A stretch of 33,079 bases of DNA from Chitinophagaceae bacterium (GTDB lineage: Bacteria; Bacteroidota; Bacteroidia; Chitinophagales; Chitinophagaceae). Location of the stretch: contig JANYEB010000060.1 of the NCBI GenBank assembly GCA_025363355.1, positions 1 through 33,079 on the forward strand. The letters run 5' to 3'. Made by a program: the position numbers and the translations under genes. Positions 14,617-23,291 of the stretch are shown piece after piece. Under the pieces are notes generated by a model. That model was given only the letters and a program-made list of their open reading frames with translations, did no database searches and was not told where the DNA came from. The stretch's first letter is position 1, and every line of letters begins with the position of its first letter.

Positions 14617-15726
14617 ATGGCAAACATTAACTATCGTCATTTTACATTGGGTGTAGAGGAAGAATATATGGTTATTGATCCCGTAACCAGAGAGCTAAAA
14701 AGTCATGAACAAAAAATTGTTCATGAAGGGCATAAGATTATTAAAGACAAGGTGAAAGCCGAAATGCACCAAGCTGTTGTTGAAGTTGGAACAGATATTT
14801 GTAAAGACATTGAAGAAGCTTATAAAGACATAGCAACTTTACGTGGCACTATTGCCCAAATTGCTGGAGATTTAGGATTAGCAATGGGTGCAGCAGGCAC
14901 GCATCCTTTTAGCCACTGGGATAGTCAGTTAATTACAGATCACGTTCGCTACCATCAAATAGTAAATGAATTGCAAGAAGCTGCTCGCAGTAATTTAATT
15001 TTTGGTTTGCACGTTCACGTTGGAATGATGGATAGAAAACTAGCTATTCATATTGCAAATAGTGCTAGATATTTTTTGCCTCACGTGTATGCTTTAAGTA
15101 CAAATTCACCTTTTTGGGAAGGAAGAAAAACTGGCTACAAATCTTTTAGAACAAAGGTTTTTGATAAATTTCCTCGCACAGGAATTCCAGATTTTTTTGA
15201 GAGTATTGAAGCGTATGATAATTATGTCAATCTTCTTATCAAAACAAATTGTATTGATAATGCTAAAAAGATTTGGTGGGATTTGCGTGTGCATCCTTTT
15301 TTTGACACAGTTGAATTTAGAATCTGCGATGTACCAATGACTATAATGGAAACTACTGCTATTGCTGCATTGTTTCAAGCAATTTGTGCTAAATTATACA
15401 AATTAAGAAACTCAAATTTAAATTTCATAATGTATCAACGTGCATTGATTAATGAAAATAAATGGCGTGCTGGTCGTTATGGAATTGATGGAACAATGAT
15501 TGATTTTGGAAAAGAAACTGAAGTAAATACTCGTTTATTAATTTATGAATTATTAGATTTTGTAGATGATGTTGTTGATGATTTAGGTAGCAGACACGCT
15601 ATTAACTTTATTCATAAAATGATGGAACAAGGCACTGGTGCTGATAGACAATTGAAAATTTACGAAGAAACTGGCAACCTAGTAAATGTTGTTGATTACA
15701 TTAGTGGTCAATTCTTAGTACCTTAA
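14617..15726 (+). CDS. YbdK-type carboxylate-amine ligase (GCS2)
   Basis: This is a 369-residue member of glutamate-cysteine ligase family 2, with a length close to Escherichia coli YbdK. Family motifs visible are FTLGVEEEYMVIDP at the start, MHQAVVEVGTDIC, GTHPFSHW, FGLHVHVGM with metal-binding histidines, and RVHPFFDTVEFRICD. YbdK has weak glutamate-cysteine ligase activity in vitro, and the natural substrates of most members are unknown. It ends the operon with the ATP-grasp and Uma2 genes and is followed by a strong terminator hairpin. Products of such neighbourhoods are thought to be small peptides or amides. Confidence 0.9.
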   Translation: MANINYRHFTLGVEEEYMVIDPVTRELKSHEQKIVHEGHKIIKDKVKAEMHQAVVEVGTDICKDIEEAYKDIATLRGTIAQIAGDLGLAMGAAGTHPFSHWDSQLITDHVRYHQIVNELQEAARSNLIFGLHVHVGMMDRKLAIHIANSARYFLPHVYALSTNSPFWEGRKTGYKSFRTKVFDKFPRTGIPDFFESIEAYDNYVNLLIKTNCIDNAKKIWWDLRVHPFFDTVEFRICDVPMTIMETTAIAALFQAICAKLYKLRNSNLNFIMYQRALINENKWRAGRYGIDGTMIDFGKETEVNTRLLIYELLDFVDDVVDDLGSRHAINFIHKMMEQGTGADRQLKIYEETGNLVNVVDYISGQFLVP

Positions 15727-15742
15727 AGTTTGCTAGATAGAA

Positions 15743-15787
15743 TTAATAAAAAGACTCATAAATTTAATTTTATGGGTCTTTTTATTA
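15743..15787. terminator. Bidirectional intrinsic terminator
   Basis: A 20-bp stem (15743-15762 with 15768-15787, one G-T pair) encloses a 5-nt loop. A-rich and T-rich arms on each side give a U-tract in both directions. It lies between the convergent carboxylate-amine ligase and aldose epimerase genes and should serve both. Confidence 0.88.
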
Positions 15788-15804
15788 ATAAAGAATTTAG
15801 TTGA

Positions 15805-16680
15805 TTAATATAATTCAACAGTCCATTCCCTTTCAAAAATCTCGTTAGGTTCCAACACATTGATTCCTTCTTTATTGATAAGATTTCCATCAGTATTTTC
15901 AATATCTGCAATGCCACACCAAGGCTCTAAGCAAACAAAATTTGCATCTTTAGCACTCCAAATTCCGTAGTAAGGAAATCCTTTAAACCCAATCTTCAAG
16001 CCATTTTCAGACTTTTTACTTTTAATATGAATTTGTGTTGATTTTAAATCTTTAAACACCAAAGCATCATTATAAAACAACTCTTTAGTGAGGGGTAATT
16101 CTTTGCTGTCATTAAAAAATGGAACCGATTCTAATTTTATCAACCCTACTTCATCTAATGGAAATAAATTGGCATTTTCGCTTTGTTCAAACTCTAAATA
16201 CCAATCGTTATAATTTGTATCACTTGTTAATGGAATTCTAAATGCAGGATGAGCACCTACAGAAAAATACATTTTGCCGGGTGATACATTTTGAACAACA
16301 TACTTACATTTCAGCACATTTTTTTCAATTGAATAGATGATTGAAAAAGCAAAATCAAATGGATAGTTGGCTTTTGTTTCGCTGTTAGAATGTAAAGTGA
16401 ATTTAATATTTGTAGCATCAATTTCTTCAACAACATAATCATTATCTCTTGCAAAGCCATGACGCCCCAAACTATATTTATTCCCTTCAAAGTTATATTC
16501 AGTATTTTTAAGTCCACCAATAATAGGGAAAAGGTTGGGACTTTTCTTTGGCCAAAATGCAGGGTTGGCATCCCACAAATACTCAAGTTTGGTTTGTTTG
16601 TTGTAAATATTTTCTGGCTCTGCACCTCTGCTAGTGATGGCAATTTTTAGCACATCGTTTTCTAAATAATGAATGCTCAT
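15805..16680 (-). CDS. Aldose 1-epimerase family protein (LacX-like)
   Basis: This is a 291-residue galactose mutarotase-like protein. The family motifs are AITSRGAEPENIYNK, the GLGxHGFAR-like segment (SLGRHGFARD) with a conserved histidine, the second histidine in YFSVGAHPAFRIP, and a late acidic motif in EPWCGIADIENTDG. Members interconvert alpha and beta anomers of sugars, though the LacX branch is less well characterised. It lies 36 nt downstream of ispH on the same strand. Confidence 0.88.
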   Translation of the reverse strand: MSIHYLENDVLKIAITSRGAEPENIYNKQTKLEYLWDANPAFWPKKSPNLFPIIGGLKNTEYNFEGNKYSLGRHGFARDNDYVVEEIDATNIKFTLHSNSETKANYPFDFAFSIIYSIEKNVLKCKYVVQNVSPGKMYFSVGAHPAFRIPLTSDTNYNDWYLEFEQSENANLFPLDEVGLIKLESVPFFNDSKELPLTKELFYNDALVFKDLKSTQIHIKSKKSENGLKIGFKGFPYYGIWSAKDANFVCLEPWCGIADIENTDGNLINKEGINVLEPNEIFEREWTVELY

Positions 16681-16716
16681 TTTGGGGTTGTTTTATTGTC
16701 AATTGTTAATAAGGGC

Positions 16717-17907
16717 TTATTTGTAAAAGGAAACCAATCTTTCAATCACCTTTTCTACTACAGCATCTGGGCAACTTGCACCACTTGTCATTAGCACTTT
16801 AATAGGGTTTTTGTTGGGTAAAAAATTGCCAATAATCCTTTCGCTTTTTGTTTTCCAGCTTCGATTAATAATTTCATTTTTACTAAGAATTTTACTGGCA
16901 GCATCAATAAAATAAGTTGTCAATTTAGCTTCACACATTTCAACTAAATGAGATGTATTGCTACTATTACTTCCACCAACAACAATTGCTATATCTGCTT
17001 CTATTTCTAGCATTCCCATCACTGCAGATTGATTATCGTTAGTTGCATAACAAAGCGTATCTCTTGTATCGGCAAATCTTTCGTGAACAGTATCTGAATT
17101 TAATTGATAAAATTCAACCATTACGTTCTTTAGATAATCAGAAATGGCTTGTGTATCACTTGCTAATTGTGTTGTTTGATTAACAACTCCAATTCTTTGC
17201 AAATCCTTTAAAATATCAAATCCTTCTGAAAACCTTCCTTTAAACTCTTCATAAAAATCACTTTCGTCAAGTTGCTTAGTGACATACATTCCTATTCTTT
17301 CTGCTTCCTGCATATCATTTACAATAACTGTTGGCGTGTGTGCAGATGCGTGAGAGAATGTTGCTCGTGTTTCTTCGTGTTTGGGTTTGCCATGCACAAC
17401 AATACTGTATCCTTTTTTGGCAATCTGTTCACTACGATTCCACACTTTTTCTACAAATGGGCAGGTTGTATTCCAATTATCAATTGTAACCCCTTTTGCT
17501 CTTAACTTTTTTTCAACATCCAAAGTAGTTCCAAATGCTGGTATAATTACAACGTCTGTAGAAAGAATACTATCAAAAGGAATTAACTGTTTGCCATAAG
17601 TATCTTGCAAAAAAATAACCCCCATCTTTTTTAAATCTTCATTTACTTGTGGGTTGTGTATCATCTCACTCAGCAAAAAAATACGTTTGCCTTTATTTTC
17701 TTCAATTGTTTTAAAGGCTATTTCAATAGCGTTTTCTACTCCATAACAAAACCCAAAATGCCTTGCTAAGTATATTTGTATGTTACCATAATCAAGTAGT
17801 GTAGGTGTGAAGTCTTTTTTTAACTTATCTTCTTCTCTACGTCTATTTTTAATATTCGTTATTAATTCACTTCTATAAAAACTGGGCACTTCAAACTGCT
17901 TCATCAA
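16717..17907 (-). CDS. ispH: 4-hydroxy-3-methylbut-2-enyl diphosphate reductase
   Basis: This is the last enzyme of the MEP (non-mevalonate) pathway. It reduces HMBPP to IPP and DMAPP with an iron-sulfur cluster. The three cluster cysteines are visible: Cys54 in HFGFCYGVENA, Cys149 in NTTCPFVEKV and Cys379 in TSGASCPDA. Other family motifs are VHGKPKHEETRAT and DTLCYATNDNQSAV. At 396 residues it is longer than the roughly 310-residue Escherichia coli enzyme, because of an N-terminal extension of about 40 residues and a central insertion (FYEEFKGRFSEGFD). The longer form is a Bacteroidota trait as far as I know. Confidence 0.93.
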   Translation of the reverse strand: MMKQFEVPSFYRSELITNIKNRRREEDKLKKDFTPTLLDYGNIQIYLARHFGFCYGVENAIEIAFKTIEENKGKRIFLLSEMIHNPQVNEDLKKMGVIFLQDTYGKQLIPFDSILSTDVVIIPAFGTTLDVEKKLRAKGVTIDNWNTTCPFVEKVWNRSEQIAKKGYSIVVHGKPKHEETRATFSHASAHTPTVIVNDMQEAERIGMYVTKQLDESDFYEEFKGRFSEGFDILKDLQRIGVVNQTTQLASDTQAISDYLKNVMVEFYQLNSDTVHERFADTRDTLCYATNDNQSAVMGMLEIEADIAIVVGGSNSSNTSHLVEMCEAKLTTYFIDAASKILSKNEIINRSWKTKSERIIGNFLPNKNPIKVLMTSGASCPDAVVEKVIERLVSFYK

Positions 17908-18059
17908 TAATTCTATTTAAGGAATTACAAAGTAAAGGAAAGTATTTGCAGATAGAATTACTTTGAGAAAAAATCTCCAATCAACCTTGCTAGACACTAA
18001 ATAATTAGATTTGTTGCAGTTTTCAATTACATATAATTTTAGTTTGAAAAATAAAGCAT

Positions 18060-18089
18060 TTGGAATTCTCATTTATACGGCTACATTTG
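18060..18089 (+). promoter_or_regulatory. Bacteroidota-type promoter
   Basis: TTG at 18060-18062 and TACATTTG at 18082-18089 are separated by 19 bp, an almost ideal match to TTG-N19-TAnnTTTG. Transcription would start near 18095, about 12 nt before the ATG of the DUF2795-like gene. Confidence 0.75.
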
Positions 18090-18106
18090 CACAAATTTTT
18101 TAAAAT

Positions 18107-18328
18107 ATGTTTTGGACACTTGAACTTGCGAGTTACTTAGAAGAAGCACCTTGGCCTGCAACAAAAGACGAGCTTATTGATTATTCAATCAGAAGTGGTG
18201 CTCCAATTGAAGTTGTTGAAAACCTACAGGAATTAGACGACGAAGGTGAAATTTATGAGAGCATAGAAGATATATGGCCCGATTATCCAAGTCAGGATGA
18301 CTTTATGTTCAATGAAGATGAATATTAA
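18107..18328 (+). CDS. DUF2795-like small acidic protein
   Basis: This is a 73-residue, strongly acidic protein. ELASYLEEAPWPATKDELIDYSIRSGAPIEVVENLQEL followed by YESIEDIWPDY fits the DUF2795 pattern of a short helical domain with P-A-T/S-K-E/D-E and a closing Y-E-S motif. The function is unknown. It is a one-gene unit with a good promoter upstream and a clear intrinsic terminator downstream, which implies a distinct and possibly abundant short transcript. Confidence 0.82.
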   Translation: MFWTLELASYLEEAPWPATKDELIDYSIRSGAPIEVVENLQELDDEGEIYESIEDIWPDYPSQDDFMFNEDEY

Positions 18329-18349
18329 GGTTTGATTGAAAAATGATTT

Positions 18350-18379
18350 GCCACTCTGTAACTAGAGTGGCTTTTTTTT
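18350..18379 (+). terminator. Intrinsic terminator
   Basis: The 8-bp stem GCCACTCT/AGAGTGGC (18350-18357 with 18364-18371) has a 6-nt loop and is followed by eight T. It ends the transcript of the DUF2795-like gene, 22 nt after its stop codon. Confidence 0.93.
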
Positions 18380-18468
18380 GCCTTATATTCTTTCTAATCC
18401 CTAATTTTTTGTTAAGAACAATTTTTTAATAAAACAATGATGCAAATTTGTATTGTCAATAAAAAGTA

Positions 18469-20139
18469 ATGAAGCATATTTTACTTACACTTTCTTGTTT
18501 TTATTTTTGTTCAGCTTTTGCTCAAACTGATATTCCTAGTAATTGGCATACTTTAGATTTGCAACAAGATTCATTTTATGGTATTAGCTTAAACAGAGCT
18601 TACCATTTTTTGCAACAGAAGAAAATTAAGCCCAATACTGTTATTGTTGCAGTACTAGATTCTGGCTGCGATACTTTACAAGAAGATTTGAAAAATATAC
18701 TGTGGCATAACCCAAAAGAAATTCCTAACAATCATATTGATGATGATAATAATGGTTATGTTGATGATGTATTTGGATGGAATTTTTTAGGCAATAAAAA
18801 TGGAGAAAACCTTAGATATGCTGGTGATGAAAGAACTCGTATTTTTTATAGATATAAAGAACAATTTAGTGGAAAGAAAATTGACTCAACTACTTTATCA
18901 ATATCAGAAAAAGAACAATATAAACTATGGAAACAAGCATCAAACGAATTAAATATTTCTACTGATGATGAACTTGAAGTTGCCATTACAGATATGGCAT
19001 TAAAAGCTATAAAAAAATATGATAAGGTTTTAAAAACAGAAATGGGCATTGAAGAATACACTACTGCATATCTTGAAAAATTTGAAACAAAAACTACTGA
19101 AGCCAAACTAAGCAAATACAACTATTTAACAACTGTAAAACTTTTAGAGATTGATTCTGATGAAAAAAATACTTCATTAATTAGCCAGTTAGAAGAATAT
19201 GTTGAAACAAAGAGAAAAGCTATCAAAGACAAAGAATCTGCACCACAAAACTATAGGGCAACAATTATAAAAGACAATTACAATAATATAAACGACAAAT
19301 ATTATGGCAATTCAGACGTAACAGCATTATCACCAAGACATGGAACACACGTCTCAGGAATTATTGCAGCTCAAAGAAATAATAATTTAGGGATTGATGG
19401 TGTTGCTGATAATGCAAAAATTATGATTGTTCGAGTTGTGCCTGAAGGTGATGAATATGATAAAGATGTGGCTTTAGGAATTTTTTATGCAGTTAGCAAT
19501 GGAGCCAAAGTAATTAATATGAGTTTTGGCAAAGGAATTTCTCCTGAAAAATACTGGATTGATAGTGCTGTAAAATTTGCAGCAAAAAAAGATGTTTTAC
19601 TAATTCATGCTGCAGGTAATGATTATAGGAATACAGATTCTATTGCTAGTTTTCCCACCCCATATTTTTTAAATAGCACAGTATCTGCCCATAATTTTAT
19701 TACTGTTGGAGCCAGCACAGACCCCAAAATTTCAAATGGTAATATTGTAGCAGATTTTAGTAATTATGGCAAAAATTCGGTTAATGTTTTTGCACCGGGA
19801 GTAAAAATTTATTCTACAGTACAAGGTGTTAGCAACTATAGCAATTTACAAGGCACAAGTATGGCTGCACCAATTGTTAGTGGCTTGGCTACTTTGCTAC
19901 GTGGATATTTTCCTTCATTAACAGCTATGCAAACAAAAGAGATTATTGAAAAATCTGTTTTCAAGCCAACTGAAATAGCTTCTGTTTATGTAACTATTGG
20001 GTATGAATCAAAAGAAAGAGTTACAATTCAAAATGCATGCTCCTCTGGTGGAATTGTAAATGCTGCAAATGCAGTAGAACTTGCTTTTAAAATTGATGCT
20101 GACAACAAAAAGAATAGATTATTAAAAAACAAGAAGTAA
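18469..20139 (+). CDS. Secreted S8 family serine peptidase (subtilase)
   Basis: This is a 556-residue subtilisin-like protease with a signal peptide (MKHILLTLSCFYFCSAFAQ). The catalytic triad is Asp64 in VLDSGCD, His291 in RHGTHVSG and Ser464 in QGTSMAAP, with the oxyanion Asn384 in AAGND. A calcium-binding-like acidic loop (IDDDNNGYVDD) follows the Asp motif. The Asp-to-His distance is about 227 residues, much longer than the usual 35-60. It contains a charged helical insertion around residues 125-275. There is no obvious propeptide or C-terminal sorting domain. It is convergent with the next gene with a 2-nt gap. Confidence 0.92.
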   Translation: MKHILLTLSCFYFCSAFAQTDIPSNWHTLDLQQDSFYGISLNRAYHFLQQKKIKPNTVIVAVLDSGCDTLQEDLKNILWHNPKEIPNNHIDDDNNGYVDDVFGWNFLGNKNGENLRYAGDERTRIFYRYKEQFSGKKIDSTTLSISEKEQYKLWKQASNELNISTDDELEVAITDMALKAIKKYDKVLKTEMGIEEYTTAYLEKFETKTTEAKLSKYNYLTTVKLLEIDSDEKNTSLISQLEEYVETKRKAIKDKESAPQNYRATIIKDNYNNINDKYYGNSDVTALSPRHGTHVSGIIAAQRNNNLGIDGVADNAKIMIVRVVPEGDEYDKDVALGIFYAVSNGAKVINMSFGKGISPEKYWIDSAVKFAAKKDVLLIHAAGNDYRNTDSIASFPTPYFLNSTVSAHNFITVGASTDPKISNGNIVADFSNYGKNSVNVFAPGVKIYSTVQGVSNYSNLQGTSMAAPIVSGLATLLRGYFPSLTAMQTKEIIEKSVFKPTEIASVYVTIGYESKERVTIQNACSSGGIVNAANAVELAFKIDADNKKNRLLKNKK

Positions 20140-20141
20140 CG

Positions 20142-20762
20142 TTAATTATGACCTACCCACCTACTTCCTAATTTCAGTTGCTTAAACTTCATTTTTGCAA
20201 CTTTATAGTTGAATTTAAAACCACGTTTTGTAACCAAATAAAAATAAGCTACAGGTTTACCAATACAACTAGTTGCTTTTTGCAGTGGTGCTACAACAGA
20301 TATTGATTTGATTTTCTCAGCATCTAAAAATTCATTTGCAAATTCAAGTGTGTTTTTAGCATTATCACCTACTCTATACCAATATTTATTATTTACCCAA
20401 AAAATATAGTTGCTTATTGGTAAAGATGGATTTGACTTATTGATGGATACCTGGCTTGTTGAACAAAACTGACTAGTATCTGTAAAAATTATTCTTTGAA
20501 CGCTATCAACAAAATAAGCAATATCCTCTTTAGCAATCTTTCTGTAAGATTTTGATTTCTCTACTAGCTGCTTAAATAATTTTACTTTTCTAGGAGTCTT
20601 TTGTGCATTCACAAAAAACATTAGAAAATAGGGATCGTTTTCATCAAAATATTTCATTGATGATTTTGTACTTCTATCAGACAAGGAAATACTTGTTTTG
20701 CTGCCTTGAGATAATGCAGCAAAACAAGTTAATCCACAGAATATAATAAGATAAAGTTTCAA
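20142..20762 (-). CDS. Secreted protein of unknown function
   Basis: This is a 206-residue protein with a signal peptide (MKLYLIIFCGLTCFAALSQGS). The mature part is basic and contains a serine-rich stretch (SISLSDRSTKSSMK), NKYWYRVGDNAKNTLEFA and a lysine-rich C-terminus (YKVAKMKFKQLKLGSRW). No domain is recognised. It is monocistronic and convergent with the subtilase gene. Confidence 0.65.
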   Translation of the reverse strand: MKLYLIIFCGLTCFAALSQGSKTSISLSDRSTKSSMKYFDENDPYFLMFFVNAQKTPRKVKLFKQLVEKSKSYRKIAKEDIAYFVDSVQRIIFTDTSQFCSTSQVSINKSNPSLPISNYIFWVNNKYWYRVGDNAKNTLEFANEFLDAEKIKSISVVAPLQKATSCIGKPVAYFYLVTKRGFKFNYKVAKMKFKQLKLGSRWVGHN

Positions 20763-20830
20763 TAAATATTATTCATCTATCAAATAGATAACACAATATG
20801 TTCAACAAACACCAATCCTATTGCCTTAGT

Positions 20831-21235
20831 CTAAATTTTTTCTCTAGTAAGATGCACCTTGGTCATATCTAAATAGTGATTCTGCAGTTGGTGTACAAAA
20901 TGAACATCAGGATTATGACGACGATCTTCTCTATACCACATTTCAAAATGAGAAAAATTTCCTTTAATCGGTGTTTCCAATCTAAAAGACCCTTTTAGAT
21001 ATTTTGTTGATCCATCAGCAGCATCTTGCTTGGTAAAATTCAGCTTTAATAATTCATCTTCGTTCAAAGGAATTGGCTGAAGCTTATCAGTTTCGAACCA
21101 AAAGTCTTGAACTTCTGTTTTCACACAAACTTGTTTTTCATCCCCATTAAGAAGTGTTACTTCCCCATCCCAAAGTTTGCCATCATAATCGGCTTTTAAA
21201 AAATCTCCTACTTTAATGTCACTAAATTGTATCAT
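20831..21235 (-). CDS. Conserved hypothetical protein, SH3-like start
   Basis: This is a 134-residue cytoplasmic protein. The N-terminal part (KVGDFLKADYDGKLWDGEVTLLNGDEKQVCVKT) looks like a small beta-barrel of the SH3 or Tudor type. It is followed by PIPLNEDELLKLNFTK and a C-terminal HFVHQLQNHYLDMTK segment, a combination I associate with uncharacterised Bacteroidota proteins. No function can be assigned. It is divergent from the rpsF operon. Confidence 0.65.
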   Translation of the reverse strand: MIQFSDIKVGDFLKADYDGKLWDGEVTLLNGDEKQVCVKTEVQDFWFETDKLQPIPLNEDELLKLNFTKQDAADGSTKYLKGSFRLETPIKGNFSHFEMWYREDRRHNPDVHFVHQLQNHYLDMTKVHLTREKI

Positions 21236-21399
21236 ATTGCAATCGTTTAGGTCATAAATCTATGTACTCTTAATCTAAAAAACAAAAAAGAGCATAGAAT
21301 GTGTATTTTTTACTTGCGGATTCAATACACTTTTTTACTTAAAACCTACCTTGCTTAAACGATTTTAAAACAAAAAATCAAAAATCAAGCTCAACTCCC

Positions 21400-21407
21400 T
21401 ACTTTTG
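21400..21407 (+). promoter_or_regulatory. -7 element of the ribosomal operon promoter
   Basis: TACTTTTG matches TAnnTTTG exactly and is followed by GCA, as is frequent in Bacteroidota promoters. I see no clear TTG at the right distance upstream. Transcription would start near 21412. A small hairpin follows in the leader, ATTCTG at 21416-21421 with CAGAAT at 21428-21433, about 65 nt before the rpsF ATG. Confidence 0.55.
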
Positions 21408-21499
21408 CAACCCCAATTCTGTTTTGGCAGAATCGTTTCTAGGTAATTCTAGCAATGTCCACTGGGTCAAACAATTTTTTTAACAAAAAACAAACGGTA

Positions 21500-21853
21500 A
21501 TGAACAATTACGAATTAATGGTGATTTTCACTCCCGTACTTTCTGAAGAAGAGTTCAAAGCAGCTCAAAAGAAGTACGCAGCAATGGTTTCTGATGCAGG
21601 TGGAACAACTGTGCACAGCAATCCTTGGGGTCTAAAATCTCTTGCTTATCCTGTACAAAAGAAAACAACAGGAATCTATTGGGTGTATCAATTTACAGCA
21701 CCATCTGAATTTAACGAGAAATTTAAAATTGCGTTATTAAGAGATGAGCAAGTAATGAGACATATGATTACTAAACTTGACAAAAACGCCGTTGAGTATA
21801 ATGTAAACAAAAGAAATGGCGTATTTAATAAACAAGTAAAAGCGGAGGTATAA
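21500..21853 (+). CDS. rpsF: 30S ribosomal protein S6
   Basis: This is a 117-residue S6 protein that binds S18 in the small-subunit platform. [17 protein letters not shown] and the [22 protein letters not shown] segment are diagnostic. The ATG at 21500 (MNNYELM) is the family start; an in-frame ATG at 21455 would add an atypical 15-residue extension. It leads the conserved rpsF-rpsR-rplI operon, and the S18 start follows 1 nt after its stop codon. Confidence 0.96.
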   Translation: MNNYELMVIFTPVLSEEEFKAAQKKYAAMVSDAGGTTVHSNPWGLKSLAYPVQKKTTGIYWVYQFTAPSEFNEKFKIALLRDEQVMRHMITKLDKNAVEYNVNKRNGVFNKQVKAEV

Positions 21854-21854
21854 G

Positions 21855-22118
21855 ATGGCAAGAAATGAAATAAAATATTTAACCGCAATTAAGCAAGACA
21901 AAAGAGAAAAGAAATATTGTCGTTTTAAAAAATACGGTATTAAATACGTTGACTATAAAGACGTAGATTTTTTAAAGAAATTTGTAAACGAACAAGGCAA
22001 ATTATTACCACGTCGTTTAAGCGGCAACTCTTTAAAATACCAACGTAAAGTTAGTGATGCAGTAAAAAAAGCACGTCAAATGGCTTTATTACCTTTCGTA
22101 ACAGATTTATTTAAATAA
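21855..22118 (+). CDS. rpsR: 30S ribosomal protein S18
   Basis: This is an 87-residue basic protein with S18 signatures: [38 protein letters not shown], followed by [21 protein letters not shown]. It forms a heterodimer with S6 on the ribosome. The gene overlaps no neighbour but is separated from rpsF by a single base, consistent with translational coupling. Confidence 0.96.
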   Translation: MARNEIKYLTAIKQDKREKKYCRFKKYGIKYVDYKDVDFLKKFVNEQGKLLPRRLSGNSLKYQRKVSDAVKKARQMALLPFVTDLFK

Positions 22119-22204
22119 AAAATTTAGTAACCATCCCTAATCATCAATTATTGATGAGACAGTCGCAATCATAGATTGGGCTCGTGGGACTAAAAAACAT
22201 AACA

Positions 22205-22651
22205 ATGGAAGTTATATTAATTCAAGATGTAGATAATTTAGGTGGCAGAAACGAACTTGTAAAAGTTAAAAACGGTTATGCACGTAACTATCTTATTCCT
22301 CAAAAATTTGCTGTAGAAGCAAGCCCTACTAATTTAAAACAATTGGCTGAGAAAGTTAAGGTTCAATCTAAAAAAGAATCTGCAATGCTTGCTCAAATCA
22401 ATAGTGTTATTGCTGTTCTTAAAGAGTCTCCAATTAAACTGGGTGCAAAAACAGGAACTAGTGGTAAAATATTTGGTAGCGTAACATCTCTTCAAATTGC
22501 TCGTGCAATTCGTGATCAAAAAGGTTATGAAATTGACCGTAAACGTATCTCGATTGTAGATGAAGTAAAAGAACTTGGTACTTACAAAGCATCTATTGAT
22601 TTTGGTAATGGTAATGTTACTGAAATTGAATTTGAAGTTGTTGGTGAATAA
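22205..22651 (+). CDS. rplI: 50S ribosomal protein L9
   Basis: This is a 148-residue L9 protein. The N-terminal domain MEVILIQDVDNLGGRNELVKVKNGYARNYLIPQKFA is diagnostic, and it is followed by the long connecting helix and the C-terminal rRNA-binding domain (KLGAKTGTSGKIFGSVT). The ATG at 22205 is the family start; a GTG at 22184 would add seven unlikely residues. It is the last gene of the operon and has an intrinsic terminator 21 nt downstream. Confidence 0.96.
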   Translation: MEVILIQDVDNLGGRNELVKVKNGYARNYLIPQKFAVEASPTNLKQLAEKVKVQSKKESAMLAQINSVIAVLKESPIKLGAKTGTSGKIFGSVTSLQIARAIRDQKGYEIDRKRISIVDEVKELGTYKASIDFGNGNVTEIEFEVVGE

Positions 22652-22672
22652 CCCTCAATTTTATAAAATATT

Positions 22673-22695
22673 AACCCCGCCTAGCGGGGTTTTTT
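22673..22695 (+). terminator. Intrinsic terminator of rpsF-rpsR-rplI
   Basis: AACCCCGC (22673-22680) and GCGGGGTT (22684-22691) form an 8-bp GC-rich stem with a CTA loop, running into six T (22690-22695). It lies just after rplI. Confidence 0.95.
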
Positions 22696-22718
22696 ATTGA
22701 AAGAAAAATTGTTTTACT

Positions 22719-23291
22719 ATGATATTAATAGACAACAAACTAATTAGTGACGAAGTTGTAGAAGAACAATTTGTTTGCGATTTAACCAAGTGCAAAGGTG
22801 CTTGTTGTGAAGATGGCGATGCTGGTGCACCACTAACTGATGAGGAATTAGATGAACTTGTTGACCATTATGATGTGATTGCTGAGTATATGACAGAAGA
22901 AGGTAAAGCAGCTGTTGAAAAACAAGGCAAATATACTTATGATAAAGAGTTTGGATGGGTAACGCCAACAGTAAATAATGCTATATGTGCCTATGGTTAT
23001 AAAGATGCTAAAGGCGTTATTATGTGTGCAGTTGAACAAGCGTACAACGATAAAAAATTAGACTGGAAGAAACCCATTAGCTGCCATTTATTCCCCATAA
23101 AAACAAGTAAAAGTAAATTAGATCCAGATCTTGAATTTGTTAATTATGTACCTAGAGAAGACTTATGCCAGGCAGCTTGTGGCTTAGGAAAAAAACTAAA
23201 AGTTCCTGCTTATGTGTTTTTAAAAGAAGCTATTATTAGAAAATATGGCGATGAGTTTTATGAAGCTTTAGATGCAGTGGCTAATCGTTAA
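22719..23291 (+). CDS. DUF3109 family cysteine-rich protein
   Basis: This is a 190-residue protein of DUF3109, related to the YkgJ-type zinc/iron-chelating proteins. Conserved cysteines occur as Cys20, Cys25, Cys29 and Cys30 (VCDLTKCKGACCED), then in AICAYGY, IMCAVEQ, ISCHLFP and DLCQAACGLG. They probably bind a metal or an iron-sulfur cluster. It is cytoplasmic; no function is established. Its 3' end overlaps the convergent deacetylase gene by 11 nt. Confidence 0.88.
   Translation: MILIDNKLISDEVVEEQFVCDLTKCKGACCEDGDAGAPLTDEELDELVDHYDVIAEYMTEEGKAAVEKQGKYTYDKEFGWVTPTVNNAICAYGYKDAKGVIMCAVEQAYNDKKLDWKKPISCHLFPIKTSKSKLDPDLEFVNYVPREDLCQAACGLGKKLKVPAYVFLKEAIIRKYGDEFYEALDAVANR

Noticed and set aside
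21301-21330. GTGTATT...AATACAC pair upstream of rpsF as a further unit of array 2
   Set aside because: The arms match, but the spacing is 16 nt instead of 5, the orientation is opposite, and a single 7-mer pair is expected by chance in such AT-rich DNA.
22184-22204. GTG start for L9 at 22184
   Set aside because: L9 proteins begin with the MEVILIQD-type motif, which starts at 22205.
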